Under the pieces are notes generated by a model that saw nothing but the letters and a program-made list of their open reading frames with translations, was not told the DNA's origin and ran no database searches. A stretch of DNA of 64,000 bases from Lactuca virosa (taxonomy: Eukaryota > Streptophyta > Magnoliopsida > Asterales > Asteraceae), in NCBI GenBank assembly GCA_928212115.1, contig CAKMRJ010005412.1:246130681-246194680 (forward strand), in the 5' to 3' direction. A program made the position numbers and the translations under genes. Positions 38,231-48,381 of the stretch are shown here, piece by piece (within the stretch, counting starts at the first letter, position 1; each line of letters starts with the position of its first letter).

Positions 38231-38704
38231 ACCATGTTCCTACTGCTTCACATCTTCTTCATGCCTTATCCCCCCACCTTCCTGTTGAACAACCATCCCT
38301 TCAATCTATCCTTATGAGGCTTGAAAGACACGATATCACCAAAGTCTTGATTTAATGAAAAGTACAAGGAAGGAACTTATGTGTGTACCTATGTGGACAA
38401 AGTAAAGAACTATATTGACAGTCTTGTCAAAATGAGTGGAGAGTTTCCTCAGGAATTTGCTATAGATATGATTTTTATCCCACTCCCAGATAGCTACAAG
38501 AATTTTGTATCAAACTTTCACCTGAAGAATTACAAGGTCACACTCATGGAACTTTCGAGCTTATTTGAGGCTGAAGAAGCAAGAGTTATTGAAATGGAAA
38601 CCATGAATCATTCCAAAGCTATTGAAATTTGTAGTGACCTTGAGCAAAAGGCAATTTCTCTCCTCAAAGAAAATGAGAGACTAGCGAATGAAATAACTAA
38701 TTAG
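38231..38704 (+). pseudogene. gag: E2 gag remnant
   Basis: The readable frame from 38381 (107 codons) resembles copia Gag of the UBN2 type: a spacer, then KMSGEFPQEFAIDMIFIPLP, DSYKNFVSNFHLKNYK, and a Glu/Lys-rich helix. Upstream of 38381 the Gag N-terminus is present only as frameshifted traces (near 38260-38370), and TAG at 38702-38704 ends the frame. Gag would form the virus-like particle. Compared with a usual Gag of 250 or more residues this is a fragment. Confidence 0.65.
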
Positions 38705-39003
38705 AGAATCAAGAGAAATGCAGACCATGAAATTGATCAGAACCATGATTCAGTGGAAGCATATTGTCTTTGTTGTGAAATGAAATGTTATAGGAAAGGA
38801 GTTGCCTCGAATACCTAAAGAATGTTGAGGATGATTCGGTTTAGGCAACCGAATCCAATTCAGGAACTAAAGAGTAAGATCTTGAGCGTAAAAAAGATCA
38901 ATCCACTTATCGAGATGGAGATAAGTTTTTTTGTGGCATTGGTTGGAGAGATCAAGTTAATAAGTAGAGTTATTACTGGTTTAGTTATAGATAAATTGTT
39001 GTT
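38705..39003 (+). pseudogene. E2 degenerate zinc knuckle; protease region missing
   Basis: Around 38763-38817 a Cys-rich stretch (CLCCEMKCYRKG) looks like a damaged CCHC knuckle. After it the aspartic protease motif (DTGA or DSGA) expected before integrase cannot be found. The GAG-pre-integrase segment follows within about 200 bp, so an internal deletion probably removed protease. Confidence 0.45.
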
Positions 39004-39756
39004 ATGCCTAGAAATATAATTTCATTTCATGTTTTGTTTAGACAAGGATATCGCTACTCCTTTGATAATGACAATGGTTTTATTTTGGTTTATAAGAATG
39101 GTGTTTTTATATTCAAAACGTTTCCTTGTAATGGCGTGTGTGAAATTGTTATATGTGTTGGCAACTTAGGTAGTGGTTTATTTAATATTGATCTGTATAA
39201 TGTTATAGATAAAGTGTGCTTATGGCATTGTCGTCTTGGACACATAAACAAGAAACGCATCACCCAACTCCAAAAGGACGGAGTGTTGGAATCATTTGAC
39301 CTAAGGTCAGATGATGAATGCGAGTCATGTTTTTTGGGAAAGATAGCCAAGTCACCTTTCACTGGAACATATGAAAGAGGTGAAGGATTGTTAGACCTGA
39401 TCCATGCAGACGTATGTGGGCCTTTCAGATATGCCACAATGGATTCTAATCGGTATTACATGACATTTACTGATGATTATAGAAAATATGGGTATATTCA
39501 CTTAATCAAGCATAAATCGGAAACCTTTGAAAGGTTCAAAGAGATTAAGCATGAAGTAGAGAATCAATTGGGCAAGAAGATAAAGACGATCCAATCTGAC
39601 AGAGGTGGAGAATATCTTAGTATCGAGTTCAATGACTACCTTAAGGAATGTGGAATTGTTTCACAAATGACACATCCTAGAACACCACAACTTAATGGTG
39701 TGGCTCATAGGCGAAATCGAACCTTTGTTGACATGGTTTGTTTCATGATGAGTTGA
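39004..39756 (+). pseudogene. pol: E2 integrase, catalytic Glu changed to His
   Basis: This 250-codon frame contains the GAG-pre-integrase HHCC zinc site (LWHCRLGHINKKR ... CESCFLGK) and the core domain with the first Asp (HADVCGPF) and the second Asp (QSDRGGEY). The third catalytic residue is lost: the motif reads NGVAHRRNRT, with CAT at 39706-39708 where copia integrases have Glu. The frame ends at a TGA just after VCFMMS, before SFWGYA. Strand transfer by this copy would not be expected. Confidence 0.88.
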
Positions 39757-40368
39757 GCCACTCTTCCTATATCATTTTGGGGGTATGCCAGAGCTGCCCA
39801 TATATTAAATCTTGTTCCTACTAAGAAGGTTGCCAAAACACCTCATGGATATGTGGATAGGGAAACCTCCCTCGCTTGCTCAAGGTCTGGGGTTGTGAGG
39901 TTCTTGTGAGACGAGAAACTCATGTCAAGCTTGAACCAAGAGCAGAGAAATATATTTTCATTGGTTATCCACAAAAATCCTTTGAATACTTGTTCTACAG
40001 ACCTAGTGAAATTGTGGTCTTTGTAGCTCAAATATGAGTCTTTCGTGAGAGAGGGCTCATATTCAAAGAGGATAGTAGGAGTGCAATTAATCTTGAAGAA
40101 ATTTAAGAGTCATCCACTCTAGGAACCTTAAATAACACTAGCACTCAACTTAAGGATGAAATTCCAGTTGAGCCTATCGACAATTCATTGCCACTTCGTC
40201 GATCCAATAGAGTTATCATGCCACCTGAGTTTTATGGTTTCCATATAACTTCAGATGGGGACATGTTTATTGATGATAAAACACTGGTAAATCTGGATGA
40301 ACCAGCCAACTACAAGGAAGCGATGGCAGACCCTAAAGCTGCAAAATAAAAGGATTCAATGGATAATG
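39757..40368 (+). pseudogene. pol: E2 integrase C-terminal region and RT start, multiply frameshifted
   Basis: Fragments remain in shifting frames: SFWGYARAAHILN near 39770, the KTPHGY and VWG-like region near 39835, then LRRSNRVIMPPEFYGF near 40195 and YKEAMADPKAAK near 40310. The last is the start of copia reverse transcriptase. The coding sequence is interrupted at MDN by the solo LTR beginning at 40369. Confidence 0.75.
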
Positions 40369-40426
40369 TGTAACGCCCGGTTCCTGGTATGTATTTTAAA
40401 ATAAAAACATTCATTTTTGCAAAGGG

Positions 40427-41485
40427 ACTCGACGAGTCGGAGGCCCCAGACTCGTCGAGTAGGAGCGAATGATTGGACGTGGGAATTGAAGCCTACTCGA
40501 TGAGTCGAGAGCCTCGAGTCGACGAGTAGGGCTACCAGGGTGAAACCTTAATTTTTAGGGCTTGCACCCTATTTAAACACTTTATTTGGCCTCCACTACA
40601 ACCTCCATCACCTCCAGACCTTAGTCACGAAACCCTAACCCATTGTGAGTGTTCTTGAGCCATTGTTGTGTGTTCTTGGTGATTTTGAAGCTTGAGAAGG
40701 AAGAGGAAGCTTGGGGGTTCAAGAGGAAGCAAGTAGATCCAGAGTTTGTGCTTCATTTCCAGTTCATTTGAGGTATAAAGTCTATACATTGTCTATTGGT
40801 TTACAAGATCTTTTCATGGGGTAGTTTAGGGATTTTGGAGCATATTTTGGAACTATTCATGGATGCAAGAATGATTTGGGATAATAACTTCAGATCCAGA
40901 GTCTTTGAGGGACTCCATGGCATAAAGGTGCTAACTTTAGGGCCATGGGAGTCCCATGCATCATATGGATCACTTTTTAAGGCCTTTTGAGCTAGATAAC
41001 CCATGCATGAACGTAAAGTTTGTAACTTTACATGTTATATCGACCCTAGGAGGCAGATCTACGTTTTGGATGCATTAAGCCCGATTAAAATCGAGTGGAT
41101 AGATTTGGACTTTGGGGGACTCGATGATTCGTCCTTACGACTCGGCGAGTTGGGTCATGGTTCCCCCAACCTTTTCTAGTTACTGAGCCAACTCGTTGAG
41201 TCCAGAAGACGACTCAGTGAGTTGGGCGTGTTTATGGACTTGAAGATCAAAGAACTCGATGAGTCCTAAGGATGAACTCGACGAGTTGGGAGCAACATGT
41301 CCCAACTGATATGAATAGGAACTCGACGAGTTCAAGGATGAACTCGGCGAGTTTTGAGTGAAATGCCCTGACTTTTATGACGGGGAACTCGATGATTTCA
41401 TGGAAGAATTCAACGATTAGGATCGAGACTCCAGAGTTTTATGGACCCGGGGAACTCGACGAGTTGATGGACCAACTCGGCAAGT
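40427..41485 (+). repeat. Cluster of ACTCGNCGAGT palindromes in the solo LTR
   Basis: About fifteen perfect or near-perfect copies of the 11-bp interrupted palindrome ACTCG-N-CGAGT are scattered here, for example 40427-40437 and 40450-40460 and many between 41119 and 41485. Typical extensions are AACTCGACGAGTTGG. They often come in pairs about 20 bp apart. Confidence 0.85.
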
Positions 41486-41518
41486 TGAGTCAACCAGAAG
41501 GTTGAATTGGACCAGAAG

Positions 41519-41574
41519 GTTGACTTTGACCAGAGAGTTGACCTTTGACCTTGACCATTGACCATAGTTGACCC
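41519..41574 (+). promoter_or_regulatory. W-box-like cluster (TTGAC x7)
   Basis: Seven TTGAC cores, most as TTGACC or TTGACT, occur within about 55 bp. TTGAC(C/T) is the established core of WRKY transcription-factor binding sites. Whether it is used here is unknown; related clusters occur in the other gypsy-type LTRs of the window. Confidence 0.5.
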
Positions 41575-41847
41575 TTAAATGGGTTATGAGTATGAAAGAG
41601 TAACTAAAAGATATGTTATGTGTAGGAGTTTGAGGAGAGTTGGTTCCAGAGCCGAGGAAAGTTCAGCTACTGCACGACATTGAGGTGAGTTACCTTCCAG
41701 TAGAAGTGGGTCTAAGGCACCAAGGTCGGCCCACTAGTAAGAGTTATAGTAGTGATGATTGTCTTTGTGATAATTATCTGGTATGTTGCTATTTGTTATG
41801 TTTATCTGCTAGTATACTATGATGTTATGTGATATGTGATAGGAGGG

Positions 41848-42185
41848 GTAGGATAGACCCCAATACCGGTTAATAGGGCCGAAGGGGTATGCCTGCACCC
41901 AGATAAGCTAGGTAGTATATGACTTGTATATTTATGTACTAGGATGCTATGTGGTAGAAGTAGGGGGTGAAATAGTCTCCGGTACCAGTTGAAAGGACTG
42001 AAGGGGTAGGCCAGCACCCTGATATGCTAGGCGAGGTACCGGTCGACAGGATCGAAGGGGTAGGCCAGCACCCTGATATGATAGGCAAGTTACCGGTCGA
42101 AAGGACCGAAGGGGTAGGCCAACACCCTGATATGCTAGGAAAGATATCGGTTGAAAGAGACCGAAGGGGTAGCTAGTACCCGGAT
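41848..42185 (+). repeat. ~55-bp minisatellite in the solo LTR
   Basis: Four or five imperfect units contain TACCGGT(C)GAAAGGACCGA, AGGGGTAGGCCAGCACCC and TGATATGCTAGG. The last three are nearly contiguous (from about 42037, 42091 and 42145) and earlier ones are more diverged. Confidence 0.75.
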
Positions 42186-42516
42186 TTGTTAAACAGTATG
42201 TGATATGTATGGTATGTGGTATGATGGGGGGAACTCACTAAGCTTTGTGCTTACGGTTTTCAATTTTTGTTTTAGGTCCTTCTTTTTTGAAGGGAAAGGA
42301 GCCGGTACGGTAGCAGCGCATCACACACACGATTTTCCGCATATGAGATTCTTAGGATTTGTACTCTGACATTATTACTATTTTATGATATGGTTTTGAG
42401 ACATGTGATATATGGTTTTATGAAAGGAAATAACTTGATGATGTTTTCTTATAAATTGTTTTATGAATCGTTATATCAAAAATGAAATTTTTGGTATGTA
42501 TTTTTGGGATGTTATA

Positions 42517-42913
42517 TAATGAGATTCAGTCCATGTATGATAATCAAGTATGGAACTTGGTTAATGATTTACCTGGTCGAAAGATTGTAAGGTGCAAATG
42601 GATCTTCAAGAAGAAGGCTGACATGGATAGGAAGGTGAACACGTTCAAAGCTAGACTGGTTGTGAAGGGATTTACTCAAACCCAAGGGATTGACTATGAT
42701 GAGACTTTTCCACCAATAGCTAAGATTAAGTCTATTAGGGTAATACTTGTCATTGCTGCCTTTTATGATTACAAGGTATGGCAAATGGGTGTCAAAACCG
42801 CTTTTCTAAATGGGAAGCTTGCTGAGGACATCTATATGAGTCAGCTAGAAGGTTTTGAACATGCCAAATTTCCTAATAAGGTGTGTAAGCTTGAAAATCC
42901 ATCTATGGATTAA
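42517..42913 (+). pseudogene. pol: E2 reverse transcriptase N-terminal half (after the solo LTR)
   Basis: The frame resumes with EIQSMYDNQVWNLV and continues through CKWIFKKKADMDR, KARLVVKGFTQTQGID, and MGVKTAFLNGKL. In the last motif the Asp that normally follows Met is Gly (copia: MDVKTAFLNG), so the first catalytic Asp is lost. It stops at TAA after NPSMD, where a copia RT would read SLYGLKQASR; the next bases (AAACAAGCGGCTTGTAGCTGGC) keep this motif in another frame. Confidence 0.85.
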
Positions 42914-43737
42914 AACAAGCGGCTTGTAGCTGGCATCTTTTATTCCAAGAGAAAGTAAAAGAGTTTGGATTCTATAGAAGTGAGGATGCATCATGCGTAT
43001 AAGTCAAAGCTAGTAGGAATGTAGTGACCTTCCTGTTATTGTATGTTGATGACATAATTCTCATAGAAAATCATATTCCAACCTTGCAAGAAGTGAAATA
43101 TTGGCTTGGGAAATATTTCTCCATGAAGGATCTAAGGGAAGCGACATACATTCTTGGAATAAGAATTTACATGGATAGAAAGAAACGTCTTATTAGACTT
43201 AGCCAAAGTATATACTTGGATAAAGTATTGAAACATTTCAATATGAAAAATTCCAAGAAACAGGATTTGCTCATTCATTATACTGTAAAATTGAGTAAGA
43301 CTCAGTGTCCCAATACTGATGAGGAAATAGAAGACATGAGTCGAGTCCCATATGCATCTGCTATAGGATCGATAATGTATGGTATGACATGTACACGTCA
43401 TGGTGTATCTTATGCTTTAAGCATGGTTAGTCAATTTCAAGATAATCCAGGCAGAGCCCATTGGACAGCAGTCAAGAATATTCTTCAATATTTGGGAAGA
43501 ACTAAAGACATGTTCTTAGTTCTTGGTGACAAGGATACAATAAGAGTGAGTGGTTATAGTAAAGCCAGCTTTCAAACCGACAAAGATAATTTTTGTTCTC
43601 AATCTGGCTGGGTATTCTTATTGAACGGTAAAGCAGTAATATGGAAGAGTTCCAAGAAGAAAAAGGTGGCTGATTCTACTTGTGAATTGGGGTACCTTGC
43701 AGCGAGCGAAGCATCAAAGGAAGCAACTTGGATGTAG
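42914..43737 (+). pseudogene. pol: E2 reverse transcriptase C-terminal half and RNase H
   Basis: A bridging stretch (42914-43023) is readable only with frameshifts. From 43024 the catalytic box YVDD is intact (43042-43053), followed by YFSMKDLREATYILGI, SRVPYASAIGSIMYGM, and NPGRAHWTAVKNIL. RNase H motifs are partly eroded: ASFQTDKDN and SGWVFLLNGKAVIWKSS are good, but the STTEAEY motif reads STCELGY. The frame ends at TAG after EATWM. This is typical of a decayed copy that was once complete. Confidence 0.88.
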
Positions 43738-44007
43738 AATTTCACTAGGGCTCTCGGAGTCGTTCCGACTATTGAGTAACATATGGAACTCTTTTGTGAC
43801 AATGAAGGCACGATTGCTTTAACCAAAGAACCGAAAGATCTTGGAAGGTCCAAGCATATCGAGAGAAAATACCATTATATTCGACATAGAGTTGAAGATG
43901 GGTATACATTGGTGGAAAGAATATCGTTAAAGGATAATCTTGTTGATCCTTTCACTAAGGCATTGAGCAAGGTCAAGCACATCATGCATGCTAGGAGCAT
44001 TGGTTAA
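43738..44007 (+). pseudogene. pol: E2 RNase H C-terminal tail
   Basis: After a stop the same coding sequence continues: LFCDNEGTIALTKEPKD, RSKHIERKYHYIRH, and DNLVDPFTKALS, the standard copia Pol ending, closing at TAA 44005-44007. Confidence 0.85.
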
Positions 44008-44859
44008 GAGATGACATTAGTTTTAATGATTAATTGATAATTTGAAACTTTGTAACATAATAAATTGTAATTGTTTTGGTGATTAAATAATAGGGACTTA
44101 TTTATGAGTATTTGTGATGCCTTTTCAATTATTTATTATTGTGTTTCATATTTGCATGATTACTTCCTAAATAATTTAATTATTCAAATTCCACAATCGT
44201 TCATACTTTGGAAGTAGTAGTGAACTAAGATTGTCATGAAATATTGGTAGATTGTTCAAAGATGTTGAACAAGGCATAATGATTGTTGTTATATTCATGA
44301 GTACATGAAATAGGTATTTAAGTATTGGATAAACCCACACTTAGAGATTACATCATGGATTTTATCCTGAGTAATTCTAAGACGATAATATCTACTATTC
44401 TTAAAGCAAGGAAATATAGTTCATAGTTTATAAATCAGTTATGCATTGGTTTGCTCAAACGCATCTCGTAACTGGGTGTTATAAAGAGTAATTCTATGTG
44501 TGATTTTGTAAGTAAAATTTATGATAATATAGTCGAGGTTATTTGTCCTTTTTTTCCCTAAACAGGAAAAGAGATATCTTTTGGGTCCCTTGGTGATTTG
44601 ATGTTAACATTATAGTGTTGGGCAAAGCCATGACTGAATTGATGTGTTCAATTGGTAGTCTAATGACGTCATCATAAATCGGGAAATCGGGAAATAAAAT
44701 CTTGGACAATGAGATTGATTATAATCCATGTCTCGTGTCTATAAGATATCATGAAGAACGAAATAGTAGTTGATCACTTCTCTTAGGGCCAATATCTGAT
44801 TTGAATCAGTTTGGCAGTGACTTTGGTAGTTTAGTTATAGACTTATCCAAGCGGAAGAC
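44008..44859 (+). other. E2 3' non-coding region and polypurine tract
   Basis: No coding sequence is seen. It is homologous in patches to 62240-63051 of E3 (TCATAAATCGGGAAATCGGG, ATTATAATCCATGTCTCG), which supports a shared lineage. AAGCGGAAGAC immediately before the 3' LTR is the likely plus-strand primer. Confidence 0.75.
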
Positions 44860-45953
44860 TGTTGGATTAAGGTGTCTAAGCTCATAACTAAATTGGTATA
44901 TTCTTGTAATTAAAATCAAAGTTTTTTTTGGGTTGCCCTCATAATTATAAATAGTATGTAATGACTTTTGGAGAAAGAGAAAATAATTTGTTAATTGTTA
45001 ATTTATTATAGTTAATAAATTAATTAGAAATTGATTAAAATTAATATATAACTGATCAAAATTAATTTGGAATTAATTTAGGGTTAATTGGAATTATTTA
45101 AAGGTGCAATGACTGAGCTGTAATTGTTTAATAATTAAGGAATGGAGAGGTTCCAGAACCTTCCTTGGTTGGACGGTTTTGGAGTTCCATAAAGGGGATT
45201 CTGGAACTCTTAAATTGATATAAGGAAACTATTCACTGATTTGAAATAATATTATTTTATGCTCAAATCTAGGGTTTCTAGGGTTTCCATGTAGCTATAT
45301 AAAGGGTCCTAACCTCTCATATTTTCGGCCATCTCTCTCTTGTGAAAGCATAGCCAAAAATCTCCACTCTCCTTAAAAGTCTTCTAGTTTCTAGGGTTTG
45401 GTGTGAGCCATTAGAGACACACTACAAAAATATGTCATTTAGTGGCACACAAAAAGTGCCACTAAAAACCCAAAAAAAATGTCACTAAATATATCTCAGA
45501 GAATTGGCGACACACAAAATAAGTGTCACTAGAAGCGCTCTCACTAAAACATTTTAGTGACACTTTTTGTTTTTGTCGCTGTAGTTTTTTAGACTTTTAG
45601 TGGCACTTTTTATTTGTCACTATAGAAGAAAAGTTTTTTGTGGCACATATTTGTGCCATAAAATGCTCATGAGATTCAAAAATTAATTCTATTTTTAGTT
45701 ACATATTTTAAGATATTACTAGCACTTTTTTATTTACCACAATACAAAAAAAGGCACATTTTACTCCAGTAAATACTCATGAGATTCTATAATTTAGGAT
45801 ACTAATATATACATAATATTTATCTAAAATATAAAATAAAATAAGTAATTAGATTGCAGCACGTATAAAATAATAAAGATTCCCCAATACTAACAACTTC
45901 ATGTGCAAAAACAAACAAAGAAAATTCAAAGTTTAGAAAATTCATTCATATAC

Positions 45954-46005
45954 TTGAGCACAATTTTCAGAATTACAATCTTCAGGGCGTATAGAAGATG
46001 CAAAC
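45954..46005 (-). pseudogene. Following captured helicase exon, degenerate
   Basis: After a 145-bp intron-like gap (46006-46150, GTATG...TTTCAG on the minus strand), the next block reads SSIRPEDCNSEN in one frame, matching the YSIRFEDCTSE that follows in DEAH-box helicases. The junction is one base out of frame, consistent with decay. It supports the capture of genomic, intron-containing host DNA. Confidence 0.6.
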
Positions 46006-46150
46006 CTGAAATCATAAAGCAAAATGATTTCAGAACACAGTAAATCACATAGGAAGATGTATTTGTTGACAAAATCCCACAAAAGAGTTTCAAATTATGC
46101 ATTTGAAATATTCACAACATAATGTTAAAACAAAGCACATGGCCACATAC

Positions 46151-46233
46151 CTCATGCCCAAGTGTGACATTTATTTCTTGAGAAACTATAGCAACAACAC
46201 TCATGGCAACAACTTGTCTTGGTTGTGTGCACA
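46151..46233 (-). pseudogene. Captured exon of a DEAH-box RNA helicase
   Basis: On the minus strand an 83-bp block bounded by AG (46234-46235) and GTATG (46146-46150) encodes CTQPRQVVAMSVVAIVSQE followed by INVTLGHE. DEAH-box splicing helicases have TQPRRVAAMSV here (motif Ib region) followed by an acidic stretch and LG.EVGYSIRFED, and plant genes can have an intron at this place. The family is recognised with confidence; the closest subgroup looks like Prp2/DHX16, which is a judgement from memory. The block lies inside the CACTA element, so it is most likely a captured host fragment and not a gene. Confidence 0.75.
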
Positions 46234-46510
46234 CTAAGTTTATATTTGGGTAGAGTTTTCAAAAATACAATGTCTCAAATAGGAAAAAAGGAAACTACAA
46301 ATCTATAATAAACAAATAAATGAAAGTATGCCATCATGTTTTCAAATATGTTTTAAACATCACTTTTTATCCAGGCAGCACATAATGCCTTTTTTTGTCT
46401 TATTCAGTGCTGATAGATAAACAATTAATGTTGTATGTATTAAGACTTTTTTTAAGAAAAAGACTAATTTACCCTTCTAGCTAAAAGGAAATTGAAGATA
46501 AATGGAGAAG

Positions 46511-47900
46511 TGATACAAAGAGGTACATACCAAGATGGATGGTCCGCGGTAATCACTATTTTGCCATGATCTCCTTAAATAATTCCTTAGGTGTTGCAGT
46601 TGTAAAGTATAATTTAAAAACCTGAAATGAAAAATTTGAAATATGATAATTTAAAATTTTCTAAATCTTACCAGGTAACTATGTATATCTCTCATATTGT
46701 TCATAACTTTTCCCTATAAACATTTGCACCCCTGTAACAAATTTAGCTCCACATTATACTACTCCCTAAGTAATCCGGTAATTTTAGGCATGTAAACTGC
46801 ATCAGATACCAAGGAATATGACTTCAAAGCTTCCTGCCATAAAACAAAATATAATTGTCTTGAGACACTCTCCTAGTTGTACCATGTTAATAGAATATGG
46901 TGCATGAGTTCTTTAAATCTCAAAGGTTCATCTGAGTTTTCAGAAACATTGAATAAGATAATTACTCTTTAGATGGCAGGTCATAACTATAGTTTAAGTA
47001 CTAAAAGTCTAAAACCAAATACATTCCTTTCTTTTGAGTCGGACCATGGAAATAAAATTTACAGCATAAATGTTAGATGGACAAAAAGAATAAAAACCAA
47101 CTACCGGAGCTTCATCCAACAACATACCTGAAAGTAATCAGGCATCAAATAATGTAGAACCAATTCTTCCTTTTGAAGTCGTTTTTCTTTGCTCAAACCT
47201 TCAATATCTTTAAATATGACTCAAGAGGCATTTTCTAAGACATCCCTTTCTAATCAGTGCAAACAAGTCATGATCAGGCCCCTCATACTGCCCTCGTTTT
47301 GATGTGTACACCTCATCATCTCCATTATGATGAATGCAAGGTAATGGTGGGAAGTAAAAATAGAAGAAATCAATCACCATAATAGAGCACTAAATCAATA
47401 ATGTTATGCAACTAAATCAATAATGTTATGCAGTGAAACTTACCATGGAATCATTCTCGCTAATTTCAAATGATCTAGTAATCCTGCAATCGACGCCACT
47501 GTCATGTATGATCAACCAAACTGTTGTTACATAAAAATTTAAATCCTAGGCTTATAGGAACGTAGGAACAACATTGGCTTAGTAAATGTTAAAAACTATT
47601 TCCATTGAATGGATTAATAAAAAATAAAAGGAGCAATTTGAGGAAAATGCAACAAAGGAGGAAGAAGAGGCGTGATGGATTACCTGATTAAATGAAAAGC
47701 ACGGACGAGGCGAACCTGGGAAGCAAATACGGAGGCGGTGGTGGGCGAGGACGACGGGGAACACTGACAACAACGAGGTAGGGGTCTTGATGGAGCGACG
47801 ATAGGGTTTAGAGCACCGATGGAGTTGAGCGATTGAGTTCAGAGCATAGCGATTTCTGGGAGCATTCTCCCTATTTTTCCCTAGGTTACCAGTTCGATAA
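46511..47900 (-). other. Further exon-like pieces inside the CACTA element, not identified
   Basis: On the minus strand several short stretches are bounded by splice-like AG and GT. Examples are 46530-46620 (encoding VFKLYFTTATPKELFKEI), a block near 46770-46845 (EALKSYSLVSDAVYMPKI) and one near 47125-47320 (including RLQKEELVLHYLMPDYFQ). All contain stops or end abruptly. I do not recognise these proteins. They may come from the same captured locus as the helicase exons or from others. Confidence 0.35.
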
Positions 47901-48376
47901 ATTTTAAGGACGAAATACTAAAAACGAACGTCTAAATGACAAATTACTGTGGGAAACAACTATGAAACAAAAATAATAGGTAAAAGTGGTTTAATAGCTT
48001 TAGTGACATAAAAAAAATGTTAAGTTCCCTTAAAACCATCGATTTTTATAATGTCATTTGGAATGTGCCACTAAACCCTAATATAGTGGCACACAAAAAA
48101 AAATGTGCCACTAAATGTCATTTAGTTTGTAGTGACATCATACTTTTAGTGCTAAACTTTCTGAAGTTCTACAAGGGAATCAAGGGTATTATTTGCTATA
48201 ACAATATCAAAGGTATGTAACCATAAGTTTTAAATTTCGATTAGACCCTAGGGATCTTATAGTTTCATAGTATGTTGTTATTTATGTGCAAAGACATAGA
48301 TCATTTAGGTTACATGTACCTTTAAGTGTTTCAAGTGAATTTTTCCGTATAGACTTGTAACCTGCGAATTTCATCA

Positions 48377-48381
48377 CTATA
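48377..48381 (+). repeat. Right target-site duplication of E2 (CTATA)
   Basis: This is a perfect match to 7065-7069 across 41.3 kb, directly abutting the LTR end. Confidence 0.85.

Larger units (their letters stand above)
40369..42516 (+). mobile_element. Solo gypsy-type LTR inserted in E2 reverse transcriptase
   Basis: The insert starts TGTAACGCCC and ends GGGATGTTATA (terminal CA mutated to TA). It is flanked by a perfect 5-bp duplication TAATG (40364-40368 and 42517-42521). Removing it with one TAATG copy rejoins the RT codons MDN and EIQS in frame. It has no internal region or second LTR, so it is a solo LTR of 2148 bp, the usual product of LTR-LTR recombination. It carries a palindrome cluster, a W-box-like cluster and a minisatellite, listed separately. 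Confidence 0.9.
45420..48134. mobile_element. Non-autonomous CACTA-type DNA transposon
   Basis: The ends are CACTACAAAAATATG and, inverted, CACTACAAACTAAATG. A perfect 3-bp target duplication ACA (45417-45419 and 48135-48137) flanks it, the size typical of the CACTA (En/Spm) superfamily. Subterminal regions are dense in TAGTGGCAC and TTTAGTGACAC-type repeats in both orientations (45440-45650 and 47990-48125), the usual transposase-binding architecture. I see no transposase frame in 2715 bp, so it depends on a partner. The inside has host-gene-like exon pieces on the minus strand. Confidence 0.87.
7070..48376 (+). mobile_element. Giant Ty1/copia element E2 with a 12-fold amplified 5' LTR and leader
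   Basis: The left end TGTTGGATAAATGTGTCTAAG and the right end ...TTTCATCA are the two ends of one LTR family. The bases immediately outside are identical 5-mers, CTATA at 7065-7069 and at 48377-48381, the duplication size expected for copia integration. Everything between is therefore one insertion plus later events. In order: interrupted 5' LTR, a 30-kb tandem array, leader, decayed gag-pol (38231-44007), 3' non-coding region, and a 3' LTR (44860-48376) split by a CACTA element. A solo gypsy-type LTR sits in RT. Pol order (integrase before RT) and RT/RNase H motifs identify copia. Without the array and nested insertions the element would be roughly 8-9 kb. Confidence 0.88.
44860..48376 (+). 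repeat. 3' LTR of E2, split by a CACTA element
   Basis: The LTR begins TGTTGGATTAAGGTGTC at 44860, is interrupted after ACA (45417-45419), resumes at 48138 and ends TTTCATCA at 48376. About 799 bp are LTR sequence, against about 802 bp for the 5' LTR after removing its own insert. It is visibly more diverged from the array copies than those are from each other. A TATATAAA box is at 45296-45303. Confidence 0.88.
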
